Assembly (NCBI RefSeq): GCF_028622115.1
Contig: NZ_CP097263.1
Span: 8,060,001-8,124,000 of the forward strand
Source: Kutzneria chonburiensis
Lineage (GTDB): Bacteria > Actinomycetota > Actinomycetes > Mycobacteriales > Pseudonocardiaceae
Direction: 5' to 3'
Length of the DNA stretch: 64,000 bases
Shown here: in pieces, positions 57,811 through 64,000 of the stretch
Position numbering within the stretch: position 1 is the stretch's first letter
Layout: each line of letters opens with the position of its first letter
Program-made: the position numbers and the translations under genes
Notes under the pieces: model-generated
Database searches by the model: none
The model's input: the letters and a program-made list of their open reading frames with translations, nothing else
What the model was told of the DNA's origin: nothing

Positions 57811-57847
57811 GCGGCGCCGGCCCGGCTGAGGGGACGGACCGGCGCCG
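57811..57847. terminator. GC-rich dyad after the PRC-barrel gene
   Basis: CGGCGCCGG and CCGGCGCCG are inverted across a loop of about 18 bases, 8 bases past the gene end on the minus strand. Confidence 0.45.
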
Positions 57848-57854
57848 GCTCCGG

Positions 57855-58556
57855 TTACTTCTCGTGTTCGGCGGAGTCGTCGACCTCGACGCGTTCCTTG
57901 CGCACCTTGCCGCGGACCGTGCGCTGCTCGGTCACGGTCTCCTTGCTCAGGCGCACCTTCTCCACCGGCACCGCCTCGGTCTCCACGACCGGGCGCTCGG
58001 CGTGCAGCACGACCTCCTGGTCGTCCTCGCCGATGCGGGCCCGCTCGTCGCCGCGCACCGGCTCCCGCTCGATCCGGACCTCCTCGTGCCGCACCGGCAC
58101 GGTCACCTGCTGCTCCTCGGTGACGACGTACTTGTGCAGCCGCACCCGGCCGGTCTCGGACTGCTCGGTGCCGACCCGCAGCTGCTCCTCGGAGCGGACC
58201 ATGCCCTTGTCCTCGGTGGCGTTCGGCGTGGTCCGGCCGCGCTGGCCGGGCAGGCTGTAGTGCTCGTACAGCCGTCGTCCCTCGGTGTCGGACAGGTGGC
58301 CGTCGGCCTCGATCCGCGGGGCGTCCTTGACGGCATCCTTGGTGGTCTGCACGCGCAGGCCGCCGTCGGCCATCCTGGCTCCCTGCAACGGAACGAAGCT
58401 CTCCTTCTGGCCGAACAGTCCGGTTCGGACGGTCACCCACTGCGGCTGCCGGTCGTCGTCGCCGACGTAGACGTTGCCGACCTTGCCGACCCGTTCGCCG
58501 TCGCGGTCGAGAACCTCGGTGCCGATCAGATCGCGCGGATTGGCGAAGCTGGTCAT
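57855..58556 (-). CDS. PRC-barrel and DUF2382 stress-response-type protein
   Basis: 233 aa; ATG 58556 with AAAGGGG upstream. PRC-barrel at residues 10-75 (LIGTEVLDRDGERVGKVGNVY) and a highly charged repetitive DUF2382 region (RHEEVRIEREPV, VPVEKVRLSKETVTEQ) from residue 130. Such proteins occur widely in actinobacteria and are linked to desiccation or stress. Confidence 0.88.
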   Translation of the reverse strand: MTSFANPRDLIGTEVLDRDGERVGKVGNVYVGDDDRQPQWVTVRTGLFGQKESFVPLQGARMADGGLRVQTTKDAVKDAPRIEADGHLSDTEGRRLYEHYSLPGQRGRTTPNATEDKGMVRSEEQLRVGTEQSETGRVRLHKYVVTEEQQVTVPVRHEEVRIEREPVRGDERARIGEDDQEVVLHAERPVVETEAVPVEKVRLSKETVTEQRTVRGKVRKERVEVDDSAEHEK

Positions 58557-58840
58557 GGCCTGCGCCCCTTTCCTGGTCGATTCCCCCTGACGGGCCAAGG
58601 GATTTCCGGCAGGGCCGACGGGAAACACGAGGGTCACCCACATGTGTGGCGCCACTTCGGATGGATCATGGCCGCGATTGCGGTGCGCAGTCGGCGCGCC
58701 GGTCCTTGTGGTGGTTTCGCGGGCAGCTGTCCGGGTACGGGACTGCCCTTCGCGGCCCGTGGGGCGGGTGGGACCGCTACTGTCACTCGTCAGGGTCAAC
58801 TTGAGGCCGACGCACTTTTCCGACCGCTATTCACCGTGTG

Positions 58841-58853
58841 TATAGTTCGGCGG
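58841..58853 (+). promoter_or_regulatory. -10 element for a leaderless mRNA
   Basis: TATAGT (58841-58846) lies eight bases before GTG 58854, so transcription probably begins at the start codon. No SD is present. A -35 is not obvious. Confidence 0.5.
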
Positions 58854-60116
58854 GTGGTGAACGCCTACCTGCTGCCGATCCGGACCGCGGCCCTGCTGTT
58901 TCCGCTGCTCGCGATGGTGCTGTTCGTGCCGACGGCGATCGTGCTGTACCGCCGGCACGGGGTGCTGAGCCGGTGGCGCGGCCTGTCGTTCGCCAGCTTC
59001 CTCTACTACTGCCTGGCCGCGTTCTGCCTGGTCATCGTGCCGCTGCCGAGCCGCCAGATCGACGTGTGCAAGGTCTACGCCGACTTCGGCCACCCGCAGC
59101 TGGTGCCGGGCAACACGTTCAACGACATCTGGAAGGAGGCCAAGGGCTCCCTGTCGCTGAACGCGTTGATCATTCACAATCCGGCGGTCTGGGAGACGGC
59201 GTTCAACCTGGCCCTGCTGCTGCCGCTGGGCATGTACCTGCGCTACCACTTCCGCCGCGGCCGCTGGACCAGCGCGGCCATCGGCCTGGCCGTGGCCTGC
59301 TTCTTCGAGTTCACCCAGCTGACCGGCCTGTGGGGTATCTACCCGTGCCCGTACCGGCTGTTCGACGTGGACGACATCATCGTCAACTCGCTGGGCTGCA
59401 TGCTGGGCTGGGCGCTGGCCGGCCCGATCACCCGCTGGTTGCCCACCCTGGACAGCATCGACGTGCGGGCGCTGGAACGGGTTCCGGTGCCGTTCGGCCG
59501 GCGGCTGATCGCGCTGCTGCTGGACGCCGTCGGCTTCATGTTCTGCCTGCCCTTCCTGGAAGCCGTCTGGTACTTCCTGGGCGGCCAGTCGGCGTTCGGC
59601 GCGTTCCTGGTGGCGCTGTTCGTGTTCGTGCTCTGGTTCGTGCTGATGCCGTGGGTGACCGGGGCGACGGTCGGCAAGCACGTGCTGCGGCTGCGCCTGG
59701 TCGACAAGGACGGCAACCGGCCGCCGGCGTGGCGGCTGATCATCCGGGAAGTGTTGCTGGCCATCGCTTTCGTGCCGCTGTCGCTGGTCACCCTGCTCGG
59801 CGCGATCTTCCTGGTGGTGTCGGCGACGCGGCTGGTCGAGGTGATGGCCGACTTCAACCTGTCGACGCTGGTCGGCATCGTCGAGGACCGGCCCGGCGAG
59901 GTGGCCTTCGCGGTGTTCGCGGTGCTGGTCAGCGTGGCCCTGCCGGTCGGCTTCGGGCTGTTCGCCAGGCTGCACGCCAAACACCTCGGTCTGCACGAGC
60001 TGGCCTCGGGCGTGCGCAACATCGCGCTGCCGCCGACGAAGGCGTCAACCCCGAGGTGCTGCCGGAAGAACGCAAGGACCCGGCGCCAAGCATCCTCTGA
60101 CGACTCGTGGTGGTAG
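58854..60116 (+). CDS. VanZ-RDD membrane protein
   Basis: 420 aa; GTG 58854 (58857 adjacent). Residues about 1-205 are VanZ-like with five helices and NLALLLPLGMYLRY, FFEFTQLTGLWGIYPCPYRLFDVDDIIVNSLG (split here: FFEFTQL ... DVDDIIVNSLG) as signature; residues 215-350 are RDD-like (GRRLIALLLDAVGF, GATVGKHVLRLRLVD). The last about 25 residues are basic and antisense to the hydrolase gene, so the native end may be altered. Confidence 0.85.
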   Translation: MVNAYLLPIRTAALLFPLLAMVLFVPTAIVLYRRHGVLSRWRGLSFASFLYYCLAAFCLVIVPLPSRQIDVCKVYADFGHPQLVPGNTFNDIWKEAKGSLSLNALIIHNPAVWETAFNLALLLPLGMYLRYHFRRGRWTSAAIGLAVACFFEFTQLTGLWGIYPCPYRLFDVDDIIVNSLGCMLGWALAGPITRWLPTLDSIDVRALERVPVPFGRRLIALLLDAVGFMFCLPFLEAVWYFLGGQSAFGAFLVALFVFVLWFVLMPWVTGATVGKHVLRLRLVDKDGNRPPAWRLIIREVLLAIAFVPLSLVTLLGAIFLVVSATRLVEVMADFNLSTLVGIVEDRPGEVAFAVFAVLVSVALPVGFGLFARLHAKHLGLHELASGVRNIALPPTKASTPRCCRKNARTRRQASSDDSWW

Positions 60117-60742
60117 CCGAAACCGAGGACCTTCAGCAGCGCGGCCGGCGAGATGCGGTTGGCGAAGCTGTGGCCGGCCTCCGGGTACTCCTTGACGTCG
60201 TGCGGCACGTCCCGCTCGGTCAGCGCCGCCTCCAGCTTGGCCGCCGCGCCCTTGAGGCCGGCGTCCTTGCGGCCGAAGCTGGCCACCACCGGGCAGGATC
60301 CGTCGAGCATGGCCAGATCCTTGGGCAGCATGCCGTAATACGGGGCCGAGGCCTGGAAGCCGCGCGGGGCGGCCAACAGCGCGAAGCCGCCGCCCATGCA
60401 GAAGCCGACGATGCCGATCTTGCCGGTGCAGTCGTCCCGGTCGGCGATCAGCCTGCGCGCCGCCTCGATGTCGTCGAAGCCCTGGCCACGGCCCTCGCCG
60501 AGCGCCTTGAAGATGCCGCGCACGCAGCGGACCGCGCCGCCACGGGCGTACATGTTCGGGACGATCGCGACATACCCGGCGCTGGCGAAGCGGCCGGCGA
60601 TCTGCCGCACGTCGTCGCCGAGCCCCATGATGTCGTGCACGATCACGACACCGGGCCACGGACCTTCGCCGGACACCTCGGCCGAGGGCACCGCCAGATA
60701 ACCGTTGATGGGACCGTCGGACGTGGAGATCGTCAGCTGCAC
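59339..60742 (-). CDS. Dienelactone-hydrolase-family protein with 3' readthrough
   Basis: GTG 60742. The first 230 residues form a complete dienelactone hydrolase: IVHDIMGLGDDVRQIA, nucleophile Cys in IGIVGFCMGGGFAL, Asp in FGRKDAGLKG, His in EAGHSFAN. The family normally ends near 60045. Here no stop occurs until 59339, adding about 235 residues of Ser/Thr/Arg-rich sequence antisense to the VanZ-RDD gene. The stop was probably lost through a frameshift, deletion or error. Confidence 0.8.
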   Translation of the reverse strand: MQLTISTSDGPINGYLAVPSAEVSGEGPWPGVVIVHDIMGLGDDVRQIAGRFASAGYVAIVPNMYARGGAVRCVRGIFKALGEGRGQGFDDIEAARRLIADRDDCTGKIGIVGFCMGGGFALLAAPRGFQASAPYYGMLPKDLAMLDGSCPVVASFGRKDAGLKGAAAKLEAALTERDVPHDVKEYPEAGHSFANRISPAALLKVLGFGYHHESSEDAWRRVLAFFRQHLGVDAFVGGSAMLRTPEASSCRPRCLACSLANSPKPTGRATLTSTANTAKATSPGRSSTMPTSVDRLKSAITSTSRVADTTRKIAPSRVTSDSGTKAMASNTSRMISRHAGGRLPSLSTRRSRSTCLPTVAPVTHGISTNQSTNTNSATRNAPNADWPPRKYQTASRKGRQNMKPTASSSSAISRRPNGTGTRSSARTSMLSRVGNQRVIGPASAQPSMQPSELTMMSSTSNSRYGHG

Positions 60743-60753
60743 GAGCGCTGACG

Positions 60754-61563
60754 CTAGCCCTTGACCGCCCGGGCTGTGAAGGCCGCGATGTCGGCGAACA
60801 CCTCGTCCCGGTTGATCTCGTTGAACAGCTCGTGCCGGGCCCCGGAATAGGTGTGCTCCTCGAAACCGAGCCCGCGCACCCGATCCGTGCCGGCCCGGGT
60901 GTCGGCCTGGTCGACCAGCTCGTCGGCGTCGCCGTGCAGCCACAGCACCGGCAGGTCGTCGCCGAGCGGCTGGTCGAAGCTGATCGTCTGGAGCAGCTGG
61001 TCCAGCGCGGCCAGCGTGGCCCGCTTGTACGGGCCGTGCCAGACCAGCGGATCGGCCGCGTAGGCGGCGCCGACCGAGGAATCGCGGGACAGCGTCGACG
61101 GGTCGACCGGGGTGTCCGGGATTTCGTCGTACTCCAACAGATCCAGCACCGGCCAGACGCCGAGCACCGGCGCCGACAGCACCATCGCCGCGATCCGGTC
61201 GGGAAAACGCTGCGCGTAGCGGACGGCGATCGCGCCGCCCATCGAGTGCCCGACGAGCACCACCGGCAGATCGGGGTGCCCGTCGAGGGCCGCGGTCACG
61301 ACGGCGTCCACATCGGACACCACCGCCTCGAAGTCGCCGATCAGCGCCCGTTCGCCGCCGGACCGGCCGTGGCCGGTGTGGTCGGCGCCGACCACCATGG
61401 CCCCCATGCCGGCCAGCGCGTCGGCCACGTGCTGGTACCGGCCGAGGTGCTCGCCGTACCCGTGCACGAGAACGGCGAGCCAGCGGGCGTCAGGGTTGGG
61501 CCAGGTGCGGGCGGCCAGCGGAGTGGCCTGCCCGGACAGGGTCCATTCGATCGGTGGGATCAC
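60754..61563 (-). CDS. Alpha/beta hydrolase, monoacylglycerol-lipase-like
   Basis: 269 aa; GTG 61563. VLVHGYGEHLGRYQHVADAL, nucleophile elbow VLVGHSMGGAIAVRYA, catalytic Asp in WLHGDADELVD and His in SGARHELFNEI. Hydrolyses acylglycerol-type esters. Same strand as the DLH gene, 11 bases away. Confidence 0.92.
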   Translation of the reverse strand: MIPPIEWTLSGQATPLAARTWPNPDARWLAVLVHGYGEHLGRYQHVADALAGMGAMVVGADHTGHGRSGGERALIGDFEAVVSDVDAVVTAALDGHPDLPVVLVGHSMGGAIAVRYAQRFPDRIAAMVLSAPVLGVWPVLDLLEYDEIPDTPVDPSTLSRDSSVGAAYAADPLVWHGPYKRATLAALDQLLQTISFDQPLGDDLPVLWLHGDADELVDQADTRAGTDRVRGLGFEEHTYSGARHELFNEINRDEVFADIAAFTARAVKG

Positions 61564-61582
61564 CCGTCCACTTCAGCACATC

Positions 61583-62071
61583 TCACAGCTTGTAGTAAGC
61601 GCTGGCGTCCATCTGGCCGTGCTGGCAGACGGGACCGTAGGACCAGCTCACGGCCAGCGGCACGGTCTCGTCCGGCGGGATGGAGATCGCCGAGGTCGCC
61701 ACCGGCTCGCACGGCCAGCCGGGCTCGTCGTCGGCCGGGACAGCCGCCCAGTGCAGGGTCATGGCCGCCTTCTCACCGGGGGCCAGCGTCACCAGGCTGG
61801 AGCCCGGGTTGGCCGTCCACGTCAGGTTGGTCGGCGCGCCGACCAGGGCGAATCCGCCGTGGCCGTAGAGCGTGCAGGTGCCGCGGCTGGTGTTGGTGAC
61901 GACGAACTGGGCGTAGCGCTGGCCCGCGCCGGCGTCCGGATTCTGCAGGGCGGCCGATAACGTGGTGTTGTTGCAGCGGGTGCTGGCCGGGCTCGCCGAG
62001 GCAACCGGCGCGACCACGGCGCCGACGGCGGCGAGCACACCGGCGGCGACCAATACGCGGTTGATGAACAT
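61583..62071 (-). CDS. Secreted DUF4232-like protein
   Basis: 162 aa; ATG 62071 with GGAGG seven bases upstream. Signal peptide (VLVAAGVLAAVGAVVAPVASA) cleaved near ASASPA. The mature beta-sandwich has TRCNNTTLSAAL, FVVTNTSRGTCTLYGHGGFAL and a late Cys pair, typical of DUF4232 proteins. Extracellular role unknown. Confidence 0.85.
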   Translation of the reverse strand: MFINRVLVAAGVLAAVGAVVAPVASASPASTRCNNTTLSAALQNPDAGAGQRYAQFVVTNTSRGTCTLYGHGGFALVGAPTNLTWTANPGSSLVTLAPGEKAAMTLHWAAVPADDEPGWPCEPVATSAISIPPDETVPLAVSWSYGPVCQHGQMDASAYYKL

Positions 62072-62129
62072 GGTTGAACCACCTCCGCATGCGAGACGCT
62101 CGGTTCGCGGCGGAGGTTGCCTCAGTTGA

Positions 62130-63188
62130 TCAAGCTGACCTACGCCACCCTTGCGGAAGCAGGTCCATGCCCTGTGTCGGCTCGGTCCACACGTAGGTCC
62201 AGCACACCACGCCGTCCGGCAGCACGAGACGTATCCGCCGGTAGTCGGGCCCCTCGTATTTGTCCAAAGTGGACAGCGTGCGGCGCGGCGAGCGGATCGG
62301 CACGACCCAGCCGGGAATGGTGTCCGTGCCGTCAAGTTGCAGGGCCGGATAGCCCATTCCGGTGTCGTAGAGCGAACCCCGGATCGACACCTTGCGCGGC
62401 CGGCCGGTGACCATCGGCTCCAGCAGGTGCCAGGCCTCGTGCCCGGGCTGCAAGGTGCCGTAGACGAAGACCCGTTTGGGCCACGAGTCCGGATTCGGCT
62501 CACCGTCCACAGTGGACGCCTTGAGACCGTCGCTGCCGGCCCGCTTGCCGACCAAGCCCTGCGCGTCCGCCTGATCCATGTCGGCGCAGCGCACGGGCTT
62601 GCCGCGCACCAGGATCGGCCGTCGTACCCGGTCAGCGGCGGTGTACGCCAGCACCCGGTCGACCACCGCGCCGTCGTCCAGCACCACCCGGCCGCTGCGC
62701 ACCCGGGCCAACCGGTACCGCCGGCCGCGGCCCTCGCAGACGTCCAGGACCCGCACCTGCTCCGGATCGGCCATCCAGACGGCGTGCTCCTCGACCACGT
62801 CCTTGTCGGCCATCAATGTGGCCGGCCGCTGGTCGTCGACGACCCGCAGGCCGGCGGCCCACACCGCGGCCAGGCCCTCGCAGCGGGCCCGCAGCACGAC
62901 CACCGGCCCGGCCAGGCCGAGCGACTCCCGCAGCCAGGTGATCTTCGACGGGCAGGCGTTGGAGCCGTAGGCCAGCACCGGCACGCGCTTGCTCATCGGC
63001 ACCGCGTCCTGCTCGACGAGCCACTCGTCGAGATCCTGACCGGAGTGGTCGACGCGCCAGCCGGACGGGCTCTGCCGGTCCGGGCGCAGCGGCGCGCCGA
63101 CCCCGTTCAGGTGGGCGAACGACACGTCCGGCCGGGCGCCCGGGTAGGGCGCTGCGGGGTACTCCTCGTCGCCGAACGGAAGTCGCAC
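62130..63188 (-). CDS. Gamma-glutamylcyclotransferase-like protein
   Basis: 352 aa; GTG 63188. The C-terminal 130 residues have the AIG2/GGCT signature VFVYGTLQPGHEAWHLL and a DKYEGPDYRRIRL acid/base region; the N-terminal half has a related-looking VPVLAYGSNACPSKI motif, so the protein may be a tandem of two cyclotransferase-type folds. Substrate unknown. Confidence 0.75.
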   Translation of the reverse strand: MRLPFGDEEYPAAPYPGARPDVSFAHLNGVGAPLRPDRQSPSGWRVDHSGQDLDEWLVEQDAVPMSKRVPVLAYGSNACPSKITWLRESLGLAGPVVVLRARCEGLAAVWAAGLRVVDDQRPATLMADKDVVEEHAVWMADPEQVRVLDVCEGRGRRYRLARVRSGRVVLDDGAVVDRVLAYTAADRVRRPILVRGKPVRCADMDQADAQGLVGKRAGSDGLKASTVDGEPNPDSWPKRVFVYGTLQPGHEAWHLLEPMVTGRPRKVSIRGSLYDTGMGYPALQLDGTDTIPGWVVPIRSPRRTLSTLDKYEGPDYRRIRLVLPDGVVCWTYVWTEPTQGMDLLPQGWRRSA

Positions 63189-63198
63189 CTGACCAGTA

Positions 63199-64000
63199 TT
63201 AGTCGAACACGACCACGCTGCGCAGCACGTCGCCGCGGCCCATGCGCTCGAACGACTGCTCTACGTCGCCAAGTCCGATCCGCTCTGTGACGAATTTCTC
63301 CAACGGCAGGCGGCCCTGGAGGTGCAGATCGATCAGCGTGGGGAAGTCGCGCGAAGGCAGGCAGTCGCCGTACCAGGACGACTTGAGCGAGCCGCCACGG
63401 GAGAAGAAGTCGATCAGCGGCATGTCCAGCGTCATGTCCGGGGTCGGCACGCCGACCAGCACCACCGTGCCGGCCAGGTCCCGGCCGTAGAACGCCTGCT
63501 TCCACGTCTCCGGCCGGCCGACGGCGTCGATCACCACGTCGGCGCCGAAGGTGTCGGTCAGCGCCTGGATCGCCTCGACCACGTCGGTCTCGCGGGCGTT
63601 GACCGTGTCGGTCGCGCCGAAGTCCTTGGCCCAGTCCAGTTTCCGCTGGTCCACGTCCACGGCGATGATCTTCGCCGCACCGGCCAGCCGAGCCCCGGCC
63701 ACCGCCGCGCTACCCACGCCGCCGCAGCCGATCACCGCGACCGTGTCGCCGCGGGACACGCCGCCGGTGTTGATCGCCGCGCCCAGACCGGCCATCACGC
63801 CACAGCCCAGCAGACCGGCCACGTCCGGGCTGACCCGGCGGTCCACCGGCGTGCACTGGCCGGCGTGCACCAGCGTCTTCTCCACGAACGCGCCGATGCC
63901 CAGGGCGTTGCTCAGCGGCTGGCCGCTGGTCAGCGTCATCGGCTGGCTGGCGTTGAACGTGTTGAAGCAGTACCAGGGCCGGCCGCGACGGCAGGCCCGG
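63199..64000 (-). CDS. S-(hydroxymethyl)mycothiol dehydrogenase, partial
   Basis: C-terminal about 266 residues of a zinc alcohol dehydrogenase; the 5' part is beyond the window edge. Read in frame upstream of the visible Met are [19 protein letters not shown], as in mycothiol-dependent formaldehyde dehydrogenases, then [30 protein letters not shown] and the NAD site [16 protein letters not shown]. Oxidises the formaldehyde-mycothiol adduct; implies a mycothiol-producing host. Confidence 0.9.
   Translation of the reverse strand, partial: RACRRGRPWYCFNTFNASQPMTLTSGQPLSNALGIGAFVEKTLVHAGQCTPVDRRVSPDVAGLLGCGVMAGLGAAINTGGVSRGDTVAVIGCGGVGSAAVAGARLAGAAKIIAVDVDQRKLDWAKDFGATDTVNARETDVVEAIQALTDTFGADVVIDAVGRPETWKQAFYGRDLAGTVVLVGVPTPDMTLDMPLIDFFSRGGSLKSSWYGDCLPSRDFPTLIDLHLQGRLPLEKFVTERIGLGDVEQSFERMGRGDVLRSVVVFD

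Noticed and set aside
57751-58641. Long minus-strand frame overlapping the PRC-barrel gene
   Set aside because: Arg/Gly-rich shadow of the real frame, which has recognisable PRC-barrel and DUF2382 domains and an SD.

Overview
The window is GC-rich actinobacterial DNA. GTG and TTG starts are frequent, Shine-Dalgarno (SD) sites are strong, and many genes overlap by GTGA or TGATG. Host genes such as S-(hydroxymethyl)mycothiol dehydrogenase and an EspR-like regulator fit a mycothiol-producing order such as Pseudonocardiales; that placement is an inference. Three regions can be told apart.

Region 1 (start to about 26.9 kb) is a siphovirus-type prophage whose left part lies outside the window. Structural genes run leftward on the minus strand: small and large terminase, portal, MuF-like protein, scaffold, P22-type coat, connectors, tail terminator and two related tail proteins, with a GH25-LysM endolysin at their head. 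Early genes run rightward from 11.6 kb: many small orphan proteins, a helix-turn-helix protein placed like an L5 repressor, RecB/Cas4-like nuclease, RecA/DnaB-like ATPase, Holliday-junction-type nuclease, split primase, metallophosphoesterase, sigma-like protein, SLOG protein and DNA polymerase I. The arms diverge from a non-coding, hairpin-rich stretch (10.4-11.2 kb), probably the cos side. Gene order resembles L5/cluster A mycobacteriophages. Eight copies of a one-sided 13-bp motif (TTRACRTTCAGCR) lie in early intergenic gaps, and the reverse complement resembles L5 stoperators. No integrase or att site was found.

Region 2 (about 26.9-36.9 kb) is an accessory island, visibly less GC-rich in places. 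It has several small genes, an Lsr2 paralogue, and a tight run of 14 minus-strand genes (35695 down to 29695) diverging from a frameshifted XRE-TPR regulator gene. The distal half encodes a HAM1/RdgB-type purine NTP pyrophosphatase, an OB-fold-like protein, a nucleotidyltransferase-fold protein, a 2-phosphoglycerate-kinase-like P-loop kinase, an adenosine-deaminase-family enzyme and a cytidylate-kinase-like enzyme. The deaminase plus HAM1 pairing recalls the Kongming anti-phage system, but no SIR2 effector is present and two kinases are. This is the best candidate here for an undescribed nucleotide-signalling or defence system.

Region 3 (36.9-64 kb) is host chromosome: acyl-CoA dehydrogenase with TetR, PfkB kinase, citrate synthase, photolyase, an ABC exporter with XRE regulator, GlpD with TetR and an AGPS-like flavoprotein, an EspR-like regulator with palindromic operators, a CurA-type reductase, an FtsK-type ATPase cluster with two small helical proteins, a PRC-barrel stress protein, a VanZ-RDD membrane protein, two hydrolases, a DUF4232-like secreted protein, a gamma-glutamylcyclotransferase-like protein and the mycothiol-dependent formaldehyde dehydrogenase, cut by the window end.

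Frameshifts in the primase, the XRE-TPR gene and possibly the nucleotidyltransferase/OB-fold pair can each be mended by one extra G in a G run, so sequencing error must be weighed against real decay or frameshifting.
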